Below, piece by piece: positions 32,063 to 39,853 of a stretch of 50,192 nt of DNA. Both the position numbers and the translations under genes were made by a program. The notes below the pieces were generated by a model. The model did no database searches. It worked only from the letters and a program-made list of their open reading frames with translations, and was not told the DNA's origin. Each line of letters opens with the position of its first letter. Position 1 is the first letter of the stretch. This stretch comes from an uncultured Eubacteriales bacterium (GTDB lineage Bacteria > Bacillota > Clostridia > Christensenellales > CAG-138), in NCBI GenBank assembly GCA_900319345.1, contig ONNZ01000016.1:1-50192 (forward strand), written 5' to 3'.

Positions 32063-32890
32063 ATGCCGATCATCGTGCTGACGAAGAAAAACCTGCTCAT
32101 CGCTCTCGCATGCGTGGCGCTGCTGGTAGGGGGCCTGTTTCTGTGGCTGCGGCTGCGGGAGGCGCCGAAGACGGGGGAGACCGCCTCCGTCATGGCCCCG
32201 GTGGAGAACTACGAGCTGAACGTGCTGCCCATGAAGAGCCGGGAGCTGCCCGTGTACGGGGTGGGCCGCAGCGACGATCGGATCGCCCTCACCATCGACG
32301 CCGCCTGGGACGCCGACAAGACCCCCTTCATCCTGGACACCCTGGATAAATACAATGTAAAGGCCACCTTCTTCCTCTGCGGCGTGTGGGTCAAGCAGTA
32401 CCCGGACTACGTGAAGGAGATCGCCCGGCGGGGCCACGAGATCGGCAACCACAGCCTGACCCATCCCCATATGAGCCGCATGGACAGCATCGCCATCCAG
32501 AAGGAGCTCTCCGACCTGGACGACATGCTCCAGGAGCTGACGGGCAAGCGCAGCACCCTCTTCCGGGCCCCCTTCGGCGAGTACAACGACACGGTCATCA
32601 AGGCCGCCCACGAGGCAGGCTACGAGGTGATCCAGTGGTCCCGGGACACGGTGGACTGGAAGCAGGACCGCAGCGCCCAGACCATCCTGGACGGGGTCCT
32701 GAAGAAGCTCCAAAGCGGTGACATCATCCTCTGTCACAACAACGGCTACAAGATCGAGACCTATCTCCCTGTGCTCATCGAGACCGCCCAGCAGAAGGGG
32801 TTCACCTTCGTCACCGTCAGCGAACTGCTGCTCTCCGGGGAGACCTCCATCGACAACAACGGCATCCAGCAGGCCAGAAAGCGGCCCTGA
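32063..32890 (+). CDS. Polysaccharide deacetylase (NodB domain)
   Basis: The 275-residue protein has an N-terminal membrane helix (about 9-30) and the NodB motifs: IALTIDAAWDADKT (Asp pair in the PdaB-like form), GNHSLTHPHMS (zinc His pair), RAPFGEYN, DTVDWKQ and ILCHNN. It most likely removes acetyl groups from peptidoglycan or another surface glycan. The DAAWD variant resembles sporulation deacetylase PdaB, which fits its place just before spoIVB. ATG 32063 follows GGAGGT at 5 nt. Confidence 0.88.
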   Translation: MPIIVLTKKNLLIALACVALLVGGLFLWLRLREAPKTGETASVMAPVENYELNVLPMKSRELPVYGVGRSDDRIALTIDAAWDADKTPFILDTLDKYNVKATFFLCGVWVKQYPDYVKEIARRGHEIGNHSLTHPHMSRMDSIAIQKELSDLDDMLQELTGKRSTLFRAPFGEYNDTVIKAAHEAGYEVIQWSRDTVDWKQDRSAQTILDGVLKKLQSGDIILCHNNGYKIETYLPVLIETAQQKGFTFVTVSELLLSGETSIDNNGIQQARKRP

Positions 32891-32920
32891 AGAATAGGAA
32901 GGGCTGCGGGCGGCCATCCT

Positions 32921-34099
32921 ATGGCCATGAAGCAGCGCGTGAAGAAGACCATGGCAGCGGGGCTCAGCGCCCTGCTGTTTTTCTGGTATTTTTCCCCAGC
33001 CATGGCCGCCCTCCGGGCCATGCCCCAGGCGGTGGAGCCGGGGACGGCGGCAGCAGCAGGCCCCCTGATCGAGGCCCGGCCCGTCCGGTCCAGCGGGGAC
33101 GAGCGATTGCCGGGCGGGGAGCGAACCTATGCCCTCCTGGGTTTGGTGCCCCTGAGGACGGTCCAGACGGCGCCTCGCCTCCCCACCGTGCGGCTGGGGG
33201 GACAGGCTGTGGGCGTGATCCTGTACACCAAGGGGGTCCAGGTGGTGGGCCTCACCGCGGTGGAGACGGCGGAGGGGGCCCTGTCGCCTGCTTCCGCCGC
33301 CGGGCTCAAAAAGGGGGACGCCATCTTGGCCGTGGACGGCCAGCCGGTGTCGGGGGCAGCGGGGCTTTCGAAGCTTTTGCAGGACAGGGTGCAGGCGGAG
33401 TTGACCGTCCAGCGGGGCGGGGAACGGCTGACCCTGTCCCTGCGGCCCGCCCTGGAGCGGGATACGGGCGCGCGGAAGCTGGGGGCCTGGGTCCGGGAGA
33501 GCACCTCGGGCATCGGCACCCTGTCCTTCTTGAAGGGGGACCGGTTCTGCGCCCTGGGCCACGGGGTGGCGGACGTGGACACGGGGCTCACCCTGCTGAC
33601 GGACCGGGGCTATATCACCCCCGCCGCCGTCACCGCCGCCCTGAAGGCGGAAGCGGGCCGGGTGGGGGAGCTGGCGGGGGAGTTCTCCACCCGGGAGAGC
33701 GACGCCGTGGGGACCGTGGACGTGAACGGGGACTACGGCGTGGCCGGGCTCTACCTGGGCAACGGGAGCCTGTGGGGGGCGGAGGTGCCTCTCGCGGCGG
33801 CGACTCAGGTGGAGACGGGGGACGCCACCCTCTACTCTGCGGCGGACGGGGCCTGGCGGGGGTACGGTTGCCGGATCATCCGATTGAAGGTCCAGAGCGC
33901 CCCGGGGGTCCAGGGCATGATGATCGAGGTCACGGACCGGGACCTGCTGGCCCTCACCGGCGGCATCGTCCCGGGCATGAGCGGCAGCCCCGTGGTCCAA
34001 AACGGCCGCCTGGTAGGCGTGGTGACCCACGTGTTCGTCAACGAGCCCAAAAGGGGCTACTGCGTCTACGCCCAGTGGATGCTGGAAAAACTGTTTTAG
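32921..34099 (+). CDS. spoIVB: SpoIVB-type S55 peptidase
   Basis: The 392-residue protein has a signal/anchor segment (about 11-30), a PDZ domain (about 95-175, GLKKGDAILAVDGQPV) and the S55 domain with His214 in CALGHGVAD, Asp339 in EVTDRDLL and Ser354 in PGMSGSPVVQNGRLVG. In Bacillus this protease is made in the forespore and triggers pro-sigma-K processing by cleaving SpoIVFA. Gene order spoIVB-spo0A is conserved in spore formers. The start (ATG at 32921, or 32927) has only a weak GGAAGG site. Confidence 0.92.
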   Translation: MAMKQRVKKTMAAGLSALLFFWYFSPAMAALRAMPQAVEPGTAAAAGPLIEARPVRSSGDERLPGGERTYALLGLVPLRTVQTAPRLPTVRLGGQAVGVILYTKGVQVVGLTAVETAEGALSPASAAGLKKGDAILAVDGQPVSGAAGLSKLLQDRVQAELTVQRGGERLTLSLRPALERDTGARKLGAWVRESTSGIGTLSFLKGDRFCALGHGVADVDTGLTLLTDRGYITPAAVTAALKAEAGRVGELAGEFSTRESDAVGTVDVNGDYGVAGLYLGNGSLWGAEVPLAAATQVETGDATLYSAADGAWRGYGCRIIRLKVQSAPGVQGMMIEVTDRDLLALTGGIVPGMSGSPVVQNGRLVGVVTHVFVNEPKRGYCVYAQWMLEKLF

Positions 34100-34139
34100 A
34101 AAAAAGCGAAATATATGCAAAATTGCGGAATTTCGTAAT

Positions 34140-34269
34140 ATTCATAAATTATTCATACAAATTGCGCGATTTTTGACGGTCCGCGTCTTGAAATACAGCG
34201 AAAATACGTGTATTATTCTAATCGAACCGGGGAATAATCCGGTTTCATATTTATTCATATCTATTCATA
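34140..34269. repeat. Phased ATTCATA boxes upstream of spo0A
   Basis: ATTCATA occurs at 34140-34146, 34151-34157, 34253-34259 and 34263-34269, and TTTCATA at 34243-34249. Within each group the spacing is 10-11 bp, one helical turn. The two groups flank the promoter. No consensus Spo0A box (TTTGTCRAA) is seen. This AT-rich stretch stands out against the GC-rich surroundings. Confidence 0.7.
34188..34216 (+). promoter_or_regulatory. spo0A promoter
   Basis: TTGAAA (34188-34193), 17-nt spacer, TATTAT (34211-34216). The leader then holds ACCGG/CCGGT inverted repeat (about 34225-34242) and three phased boxes before the start codon. Confidence 0.75.
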
Positions 34270-34287
34270 TCATAATCGGGAGGGCAT

Positions 34288-35079
34288 ATGAAGACACTTC
34301 GTATCGTCAGCGCGGACATGGAGGCGGCGGAAGGCCTGCAAACCATGCTGATCCGCAACAAGCAGTTTCGCGTTTTGCCGATCCTGCGGGACGGCAGAGA
34401 GCTTTTGGAACGGTATATGGAGGAGCGCACGGACGTGTTGCTCATCGACCTGGAGCTGCCGGGCATCGACGGCCTGGAGATCGTGGAAGCCGTTTCGTCC
34501 CTGCCCGTACTGCGGCGGCCCCAGCTGTTCGTCATGGCCGGGGCGGGCACCTCGTCCGTGCTGGAACGGATGGGGGACGAGATCGATTACTGCTTTTTGA
34601 AGCCCCTGGAACCCAAGAAGGCAGCCGCCCAGCTCTATGCCCTGACCCGGGGCGAAGCGCCCGTGGTCCGGCCCGATTACGGATATGTGGAATATTTGGT
34701 GACCCGCACCCTCTTCTCCCTGGGCGTGCCGCCCCACTTGCAGGGCTATCATCTGCTGCGGGAGGCCATCAAGCTGGTGAACTGCGCCGACCATCCGGCC
34801 CGGCTTTCCGTCATGAAGGACATCTATCCCGCCACCGCCCGGCTCTGCGGCACCTCCGTGTCCATGGCCGAGCACGCCATGCGCCACGCCATCGAGTGCG
34901 CCTGGATGCGGGCGGACATCAACACCATCCAGACCTTCTTCGGCTATACGGTGGAGGCCCACCGGGACACGCCCTCCAACTCCGCCTTCATCTACATGGT
35001 GGCGGACCGGGTCCGCATGCGCATGGACAGCCCCTGGGGCGAGGGCCTTTCCCTGCGGGAGGAGGCGCTGAGAGCATGA
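34288..35079 (+). CDS. spo0A: Stage 0 sporulation protein A
   Basis: The 263-residue protein has a receiver domain (1-120) and the Spo0A effector domain (about 140-245): SLGVPPHLQGYHLLREAI, then SMAEHAMRHAIECAW (recognition helix) and TFFGYTVEAHRDTPSNSAFI. Asp54 aligns with the phosphorylated Asp, and Lys105 (FLKP) is kept. The acidic pocket is reduced (SADM instead of ADDN, so one Asp is missing) and the conserved Thr/Ser is replaced around VMAGAG. It follows spoIVB, as expected. GGGAGGG lies only 3 nt before the ATG. Its stop overlaps the next gene (ATGA). Master regulator of sporulation entry. Confidence 0.93.
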   Translation: MKTLRIVSADMEAAEGLQTMLIRNKQFRVLPILRDGRELLERYMEERTDVLLIDLELPGIDGLEIVEAVSSLPVLRRPQLFVMAGAGTSSVLERMGDEIDYCFLKPLEPKKAAAQLYALTRGEAPVVRPDYGYVEYLVTRTLFSLGVPPHLQGYHLLREAIKLVNCADHPARLSVMKDIYPATARLCGTSVSMAEHAMRHAIECAWMRADINTIQTFFGYTVEAHRDTPSNSAFIYMVADRVRMRMDSPWGEGLSLREEALRA

Positions 35080-35864
35080 GCGAAAGGAAGAACGCCTGTC
35101 TCCTGCTCCGGCCCCAGGAGAGGGCCCGGGCGGCGGCCTACCTCACCGGCCGGGGCATGGCCGTGACGGACCGGCTGGACCAGGACACCTGTTTTCTTTT
35201 AGCGGAGGAGGAGCTGCTGCCCCGCCCGGCGGAGGCGCTGGCGGGCCGGTGCCTGTCGTCCAGCGTCCCCCTGTTCCTGCTGGCGGAGCGGGACAGCGCC
35301 CGGGCCGAGGGCCTGGACGCCGCCTTCGTGTTCTACAAGCCCCTGGTGCTGGAGCTGGTGCTGCGGCGGATCGCCCTGCTCCTGGGGGAAACGGACGACG
35401 AGGGCGGGCGCCAGGGCTGGTTCACCCTCCAGGCCCAGTGCTCCCTGGACGCCCTCAGCGTGCCCCGGCACCTGCTGGCCTTCCGCTACTTCTCCGACGG
35501 GGTGGGCTTGCTGTCAGAGATGCCGTACCCCTCCCGGATCAAGCTCATGCAGCAGCTCTATCCCGCCCTGTCCCAGCGCCACAACTCCTCCCCGGTCATG
35601 GTGGACCGGGCCATGCGCCACGGGGTGGAGAGCTGCTGGCGGCTGGCGGGGAAGGGGGTCCAGCGCCAGTACTTCGGCTACAGCGCTCAGGACAAGCAGG
35701 GCATGCCCACCAACGGGGAGTTTCTCTTCGCCGTCTACGAGCACGTGAAGCTCCTGCTGCCCTACGATCGGGGCCGGGACGCCTTTTTGCGGGAGCTGCG
35801 CCGGATCAACGAACGGGATATGGTCCCAAACGGTTGTCAATCGGCCCAGGATTTGATATACTGA
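35076..35864 (+). CDS. Degenerate Spo0A paralogue
   Basis: The 262-residue protein repeats the Spo0A layout. Residues 1-105 look like a decayed receiver: VPLFLLAERD and VFYKPLVLELVLRRIA mirror FVMAGAG and CFLKPLEPKKAAAQL of Spo0A, but no Asp sits at the phosphoacceptor position and the N-terminal acidic pocket is gone. Residues 125-230 match the effector domain: LSVPRHLLAFRYFSDGV, LMQQLYPALSQRHN, VMVDRAMRHGVESCW (recognition helix), QYFGY and MPTNGEFLFAVYEHVKL. It overlaps spo0A by 4 nt (ATGA), so both are made from one mRNA. It may be a phosphorylation-independent DNA-binding partner or antagonist of Spo0A; that is inference. Confidence 0.82.
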   Translation: MSERKNACLLLRPQERARAAAYLTGRGMAVTDRLDQDTCFLLAEEELLPRPAEALAGRCLSSSVPLFLLAERDSARAEGLDAAFVFYKPLVLELVLRRIALLLGETDDEGGRQGWFTLQAQCSLDALSVPRHLLAFRYFSDGVGLLSEMPYPSRIKLMQQLYPALSQRHNSSPVMVDRAMRHGVESCWRLAGKGVQRQYFGYSAQDKQGMPTNGEFLFAVYEHVKLLLPYDRGRDAFLRELRRINERDMVPNGCQSAQDLIY

Positions 35865-35872
35865 TATCAAAT
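35834..35872 (+). promoter_or_regulatory. deoB promoter with overlapping dyad
   Basis: TTGTCA (35834-35839), 17-nt spacer, TATACT (35857-35862) lie inside the 3' end of the upstream gene. A dyad, ATTTGATAT (35851-35859) and ATATCAAAT (35864-35872), covers the -10 box and the expected start point, an operator-like placement. Confidence 0.7.
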
Positions 35873-35893
35873 ATGGGAACAGGAGCATAGCGT

Positions 35894-37063
35894 ATGAGCA
35901 AGAGAGCTATTTTGATCGTTCTGGACAGCGTGGGCATTGGCGCCCTGCCCGATGCGGTGGAATTCGACGACGTGGGGGCCAACACCCTGGGGCATATCCA
36001 GGAGCGCCACCCCCTGCACATCCCCAACATGCGCCGCCTGGGCATCGGCCATATCGAGGGCAGCCCCCTGCCCAAGTGGGAGGGCCCCGTGGAGGGCGCC
36101 TACGGCAAGTGCATGGAGGTGACCCACGCCAAGGACACCACCTGCGGCCACTGGGAGATGGCGGGCCTCATCCAGAAGACCGCCTTCAAGACCTTCCCCA
36201 ACGGCTTCCCCCAGACCCTCATGGACGAGTTCGAAGCTAAGATCGGCCGGGGCACCCTGGGCAACGAGGTGGCCAGCGGCACCGAGATCATCGAGCGGCT
36301 GGGGGACGAGCACGTGAAGACCGGCAAGCCCATCGTTTACACCTCCGCGGACAGCGTGTTCCAGGTGGCGGCCTGCGAGGAAGTGATCCCCCTGGAGGAG
36401 CTCTACCGCATCTGCGAGATCGCCCGGGAGATGCTCCAGGGCGAATACCTGGTAGGCCGGGTCATCGCCCGCCCCTTTACGAAGAAGGACGGCAAATACG
36501 TCCGCACCGAAAACCGGAAGGACTACGCCATCCCGCCCTTCGAGGACACCATCCTGGACGGGCTCCACGCCAAGGGCCTCCCCGTGGTGGCCATCGGCAA
36601 GATCGAGGACATCTTCTGCCACCGGGGCATCGACCTGGTGGACCACACCAAGAACAACGAGACCGGCGTGGCGGCCACGGAGCGCTTCGTCGCCGAGGGC
36701 ACGGGCAGCTTCATCTTCACCAACCTGGTGGACTTCGACATGCTCTACGGCCATCGGCGGGACGTGGAGGGCTACGCCAAGGCTCTGGAGCGCTTCGATG
36801 AGCAGCTTCCCGACATCATGGGGCTCATGAAGGACGAGGACATCCTCATGATCACCGCGGACCACGGCTGCGACCCGGCCCATCACGGCACGGACCACAC
36901 CCGGGAGCACATCCCCCTGCTGGTGTGGGGCAAGCCCGTGAAGGGCGGCGTGGACCTGGGCGTCCGCCAGAGCTTCGCGGACATCGCCGCCACCATTTAC
37001 GACTACCTGACCGGCGCCCCCTGGCACGCGGGCACCTCCTTCCTGAAGGATATTCTTAAGTAA
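35894..37063 (+). CDS. deoB: Phosphopentomutase
   Basis: The 389-residue enzyme begins [21 protein letters not shown] with the metal-binding Asp, has [10 protein letters not shown] and [20 protein letters not shown] with the remaining metal ligands. It interconverts ribose- or deoxyribose-1-phosphate and -5-phosphate in nucleoside salvage. AGGAG lies 8-9 nt upstream. It has its own promoter within the previous gene and a probable operator; no other nucleoside gene is adjacent. Confidence 0.97.
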   Translation: MSKRAILIVLDSVGIGALPDAVEFDDVGANTLGHIQERHPLHIPNMRRLGIGHIEGSPLPKWEGPVEGAYGKCMEVTHAKDTTCGHWEMAGLIQKTAFKTFPNGFPQTLMDEFEAKIGRGTLGNEVASGTEIIERLGDEHVKTGKPIVYTSADSVFQVAACEEVIPLEELYRICEIAREMLQGEYLVGRVIARPFTKKDGKYVRTENRKDYAIPPFEDTILDGLHAKGLPVVAIGKIEDIFCHRGIDLVDHTKNNETGVAATERFVAEGTGSFIFTNLVDFDMLYGHRRDVEGYAKALERFDEQLPDIMGLMKDEDILMITADHGCDPAHHGTDHTREHIPLLVWGKPVKGGVDLGVRQSFADIAATIYDYLTGAPWHAGTSFLKDILK

Positions 37064-37080
37064 CTCATCTTTGCCCCCAT

Positions 37081-37131
37081 CGGCGCATAGGCTTATCCCA
37101 AAAGAGGTTTGGAGGGATAGCCTGTGCGCCG
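37081..37131 (+). promoter_or_regulatory. Hairpin covering the RBS and GTG start of the DacF-like gene
   Basis: Left arm 37081-37099 (CGGCGCATAGGCTTATCCC) pairs with right arm 37114-37131 (GGGATAGCCTGTGCGCCG) with one bulge and one mismatch. The right arm contains most of the GGAGGGA site (37111-37117) and the GTG start (37124-37126), and TTTTCTTTC follows. It can be read as a deoB terminator, a translation-blocking hairpin, or both. Confidence 0.7.
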
Positions 37132-38263
37132 TTTTCTTTCTGTGCTGTTGACCGTGTTCATCCTGCTCATGCCCCTGGGGACCTGGGGGGATGAGGACCC
37201 TGTGTCGGTGAACGTGCCCGCCTACTGCCTGTCCCTGCCGGGCCGGGAGGAGCCCCTGCTGGACAAGAAGGGGGCGGAGCCCATGGCCGTGGCGGGGCTT
37301 CGCAAGCTCCCCGCCGTGCTGACCCTCTGCCGGGCCTTCGACAAGGGGCTGATCTCCGAGAACGCCGGCATGCAGGTGTCCCCCCACGCCGCGTCCATCC
37401 CGGGGCCCACGGCCTTCCTGGAATCCGGGGAAAGGATCGACGCGGGGTCCCTGCTGATGGCCGCCGTCATGATCTCCGCCGGGGACGCCATCGTGACCCT
37501 GGGGGAGAACGCCTTCGGTTCCGAGAGCGTGTTCCTCAATAACATCCAGGTCACCCTGAAGGAGTTGGGGGTGGAGCGGACCCTCACGGACTGCCTGGGT
37601 TCGGGCACCGCCTTCTCCGCCCGGGACCTGTGCGCCCTGGGCACCGCCGCCGTGAAGAGCGAGCATTTCTGCCGCTGGTCCGGCCAGTACAGGGAGCATA
37701 TCGTCCATGCGGGCGGCCGGGAGACGGAGCTCGTCAACGCCAACCGCATGATCCGCAGCTATTCCGGCTGCTTCGGCCTCATGACCGGCTCCCAGAAGGA
37801 GGAGGGGTATACCGGCGTCTTCGCCGTGAAGCGGCAGGAGGTGGTCTACGTGGCCGCAATTATCGGCGCCAAGTCCAGCGAGGAGCGCTTCGCCGCCGCC
37901 GGGGCCCTGTTCGACTACGCCTTCGCCACCTTCCAGCCCGTGCGCCTCACGGAGGCGCAGGAGGTGGTGGCCCCCGATTGGCCCGTGCTCTACGGGGATC
38001 GGGACGCGGTGGATCTGGTGGCCCACGAGGACGCCTCCCTGCTCCTTGCCAAGCAGGCGGGGAAGGTGGAGCGGCGGCTGGACGTGCCCGATCCTTTGAT
38101 CGCGCCTCTGTTCACGGAGGACCCCGTGGGCAATGCCGTGTTCACTCTGGGCGGGGAGGAGGTCTACACCGTGGCCCTGTACCCGGCGGCGGACGTGGTC
38201 TCCCACTCCCTCCTGGACCTGCTGAGGCGTATCGGCGCCGATTACCTCCGCCGGGCCGGCTGA
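37124..38263 (+). CDS. DacF-like D,D-carboxypeptidase homologue without catalytic residues
   Basis: The 379-residue protein has a signal peptide (1-22) and the S11 (PBP5/DacF) fold outline, but all three active-site motifs are changed: SxxK reads GLRK (58-61, nucleophile Ser to Gly), SxN reads SAG (118-120), and KTG reads MTG (220-222). The flanking segments are clearly homologous (MAAVMISAGDAIVTLGENAFG; NANRMIRSYSGCFGLMTG). It should not hydrolyse D-Ala-D-Ala. It may bind peptidoglycan or a partner instead. GTG start lies inside a hairpin with its ribosome site. It follows deoB and precedes an M50 protease. Confidence 0.8.
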   Translation: MRRFLSVLLTVFILLMPLGTWGDEDPVSVNVPAYCLSLPGREEPLLDKKGAEPMAVAGLRKLPAVLTLCRAFDKGLISENAGMQVSPHAASIPGPTAFLESGERIDAGSLLMAAVMISAGDAIVTLGENAFGSESVFLNNIQVTLKELGVERTLTDCLGSGTAFSARDLCALGTAAVKSEHFCRWSGQYREHIVHAGGRETELVNANRMIRSYSGCFGLMTGSQKEEGYTGVFAVKRQEVVYVAAIIGAKSSEERFAAAGALFDYAFATFQPVRLTEAQEVVAPDWPVLYGDRDAVDLVAHEDASLLLAKQAGKVERRLDVPDPLIAPLFTEDPVGNAVFTLGGEEVYTVALYPAADVVSHSLLDLLRRIGADYLRRAG

Positions 38264-38273
38264 CAGCTGGGGC

Positions 38274-38303
38274 TTGCCAAAGGGGGTCTGCATGGGCTAT
38301 AAT
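38274..38303 (+). promoter_or_regulatory. Promoter of the M50 protease gene, 6 nt from the start
   Basis: TTGCCA (38274-38279), 18-nt spacer, TATAAT (38298-38303), then GGCCCC and ATG. Transcription would begin at or near the start codon. Confidence 0.8.
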
Positions 38304-38309
38304 GGCCCC

Positions 38310-38954
38310 ATGAGCAGAATCCGCTATTTTATCGACAACCCCCTGCAGCTCCTCTATCTGCTGCCCGCCCTGCTGTTGGGCCTGACCCTCCACGAGTGGG
38401 GCCATGCCTACGCGGCCTATCGCTGCGGCGATCCCACGGCCCGGAACCTGGGCCGCATGAGCCTGAACCCCCTCGATCACTTCGACATCCTGGGCACCCT
38501 GTGCCTGCTGTTTTTGGGCTTCGGCTGGGCCAAGCCCGTGCCGGTGAATCCCCGGAACTTCAAAAACTACAAGCGGGACGACATCATCGTCTCCCTGGCC
38601 GGGGTATTCATGAACCTGCTGCAGGTGGTCTTTTTCTCCGCCCTGTTCATCCTTCTGGTCCGGTGGGACAACCGGCTGTTCTTCAACGACGCCTTCTATT
38701 ATATCTTCCTGAACCTGATCGGCATCAACACCACCCTCATCATCTTCAACCTGATCCCCATCCCGCCCCTGGACGGCAGCCATGTGGCGGAGAACCTGCT
38801 GGCCCGCCGCGTGCCCTACCGGGTCTGGGCCTTCCTCCACCAGTACGGCAGGTACATCCTCTTGGCCCTGCTGTGGCTGGGGATACTGGATTACCCCATC
38901 TCCTGGGCCCACAACTGGGTCTTCGGCCTGATCGGCAAGCTCCTGGTGGCGTAG
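38310..38954 (+). CDS. Site-2 protease family (M50) membrane protein
   Basis: The 214-residue protein has the zinc motif TLHEWGHAYAAY (HExxH, about 27-38) and the second motif NLIPIPPLDGSHV (about 149-161) in four to six hydrophobic segments. It is a rhomboid-like-short S2P without PDZ domain, as commonly found just upstream of scpA in Clostridia. Its substrate is unknown. Start 38310 is chosen because a consensus -10 box sits 6 nt upstream; a longer start at 38274 would lie on the promoter. scpA follows with no gap. Confidence 0.88.
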   Translation: MSRIRYFIDNPLQLLYLLPALLLGLTLHEWGHAYAAYRCGDPTARNLGRMSLNPLDHFDILGTLCLLFLGFGWAKPVPVNPRNFKNYKRDDIIVSLAGVFMNLLQVVFFSALFILLVRWDNRLFFNDAFYYIFLNLIGINTTLIIFNLIPIPPLDGSHVAENLLARRVPYRVWAFLHQYGRYILLALLWLGILDYPISWAHNWVFGLIGKLLVA

Positions 38955-39770
38955 ATGGACGGGTATCGGGTACACATCCAGGATTTCGACGGACCCCTCG
39001 ATCTGCTTCTGCATCTCATTGAGAAAGCGGAGGTGAACATCGAGGATATCTTCGTGTCCGAGATCACGGCGGAGTATTTGGAATACATGCAGGACCTCAC
39101 AGAGGACGAGCTGGACGCGGCCAGCGACTTTCTCACCGTGGCGGCCCAGCTGGTATATTTGAAGTCCCGGCACCTGCTGCCCCGGCCCGCGCCTCTGGAG
39201 GAGGGGGAGGAGGAAGACCCGGAGGAGGCCTTCATCCGTCGGTTGAAGGAGTATAAGATCTACAAGGCCGCCGGCGAGGAATTGAACGAGCTCTACGAGC
39301 AGGCCCGGCTTCGGTTCGCCCGGCTTCCGGAGGAGCTGCCGCCTCCCAAGGAGGAGGCGGACCTACCTGACGCCACGGCGGAGGGGCTCCTCAAAGCCTT
39401 CCTGCAGGCCATGGCGGGGGCTCGGGAGCCGGAGGAGGGGCGGCGGGAGCAGCGGGTCCGCCAGGACACCTACACCGTGCGGGAGCGGTCCGGGCTCATC
39501 CGCAAGAAGCTCATGGAGAAGCAGCACCTGTCCTTTAGGGAGCTGCTCAGCGAAGCGCCCACCCGCATGGAGGTGGTGGTCACCTTCATGGCGGTGCTGG
39601 AGATGATGAACCGGGGGGAGATACACATCACCCAGGGGGACACCTTCGCCCCCATCCGCATCCACATGCGGACCCTCCGGGAGGACGGGGAGGACACGGT
39701 GTACATGGACGAGGAGGAAGCGCTGCCCACCGGCGAATCGTTTGAAAAACAGTTTTCAAACGATCTGTAG
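38955..39770 (+). CDS. scpA: Segregation and condensation protein A
   Basis: The 271-residue kleisin begins MDGYRVHIQDFDGPLDLLLHLIEKAEVNIEDI and ends in a winged-helix domain (VVTFMAVLEMMNRGEIHI). It bridges SMC heads and binds ScpB. It starts immediately after the M50 stop (TAG ATG). Its last codons and stop are part of a ~90-nt structured repeat. Confidence 0.96.
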   Translation: MDGYRVHIQDFDGPLDLLLHLIEKAEVNIEDIFVSEITAEYLEYMQDLTEDELDAASDFLTVAAQLVYLKSRHLLPRPAPLEEGEEEDPEEAFIRRLKEYKIYKAAGEELNELYEQARLRFARLPEELPPPKEEADLPDATAEGLLKAFLQAMAGAREPEEGRREQRVRQDTYTVRERSGLIRKKLMEKQHLSFRELLSEAPTRMEVVVTFMAVLEMMNRGEIHITQGDTFAPIRIHMRTLREDGEDTVYMDEEEALPTGESFEKQFSNDL

Positions 39771-39827
39771 TTTGTGCCTTTGCTGCGGACCGGCGCAGCA
39801 ATTTCGCAAGCGAAACCGGCAAAACTA
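39739..39827 (+). repeat. Structured repeat element, copy 1
   Basis: A 10-bp hairpin (39739-39748 with 39753-39762) inside the scpA 3' end is followed by a three-way-junction-like unit: P1 TAGTTTgTGCC (39768-39778) with GGCAAAACTA (39818-39827), P2 TGCTGCG/CGCAGCA (39781-39787 with 39794-39800), P3 TTTCG-CAAG-CGAAA (39802-39815). A 15-nt and a 35-nt segment are identical to copy 2 at 40803-40894. Confidence 0.8.
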
Positions 39828-39853
39828 CTATAAAAGGAATGGGATTATAGTAT

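Noticed and set aside
34140-34287. Consensus Spo0A boxes upstream of spo0A
   Set aside because: No good match to TTTGTCRAA on either strand; the ATTCATA boxes are different.
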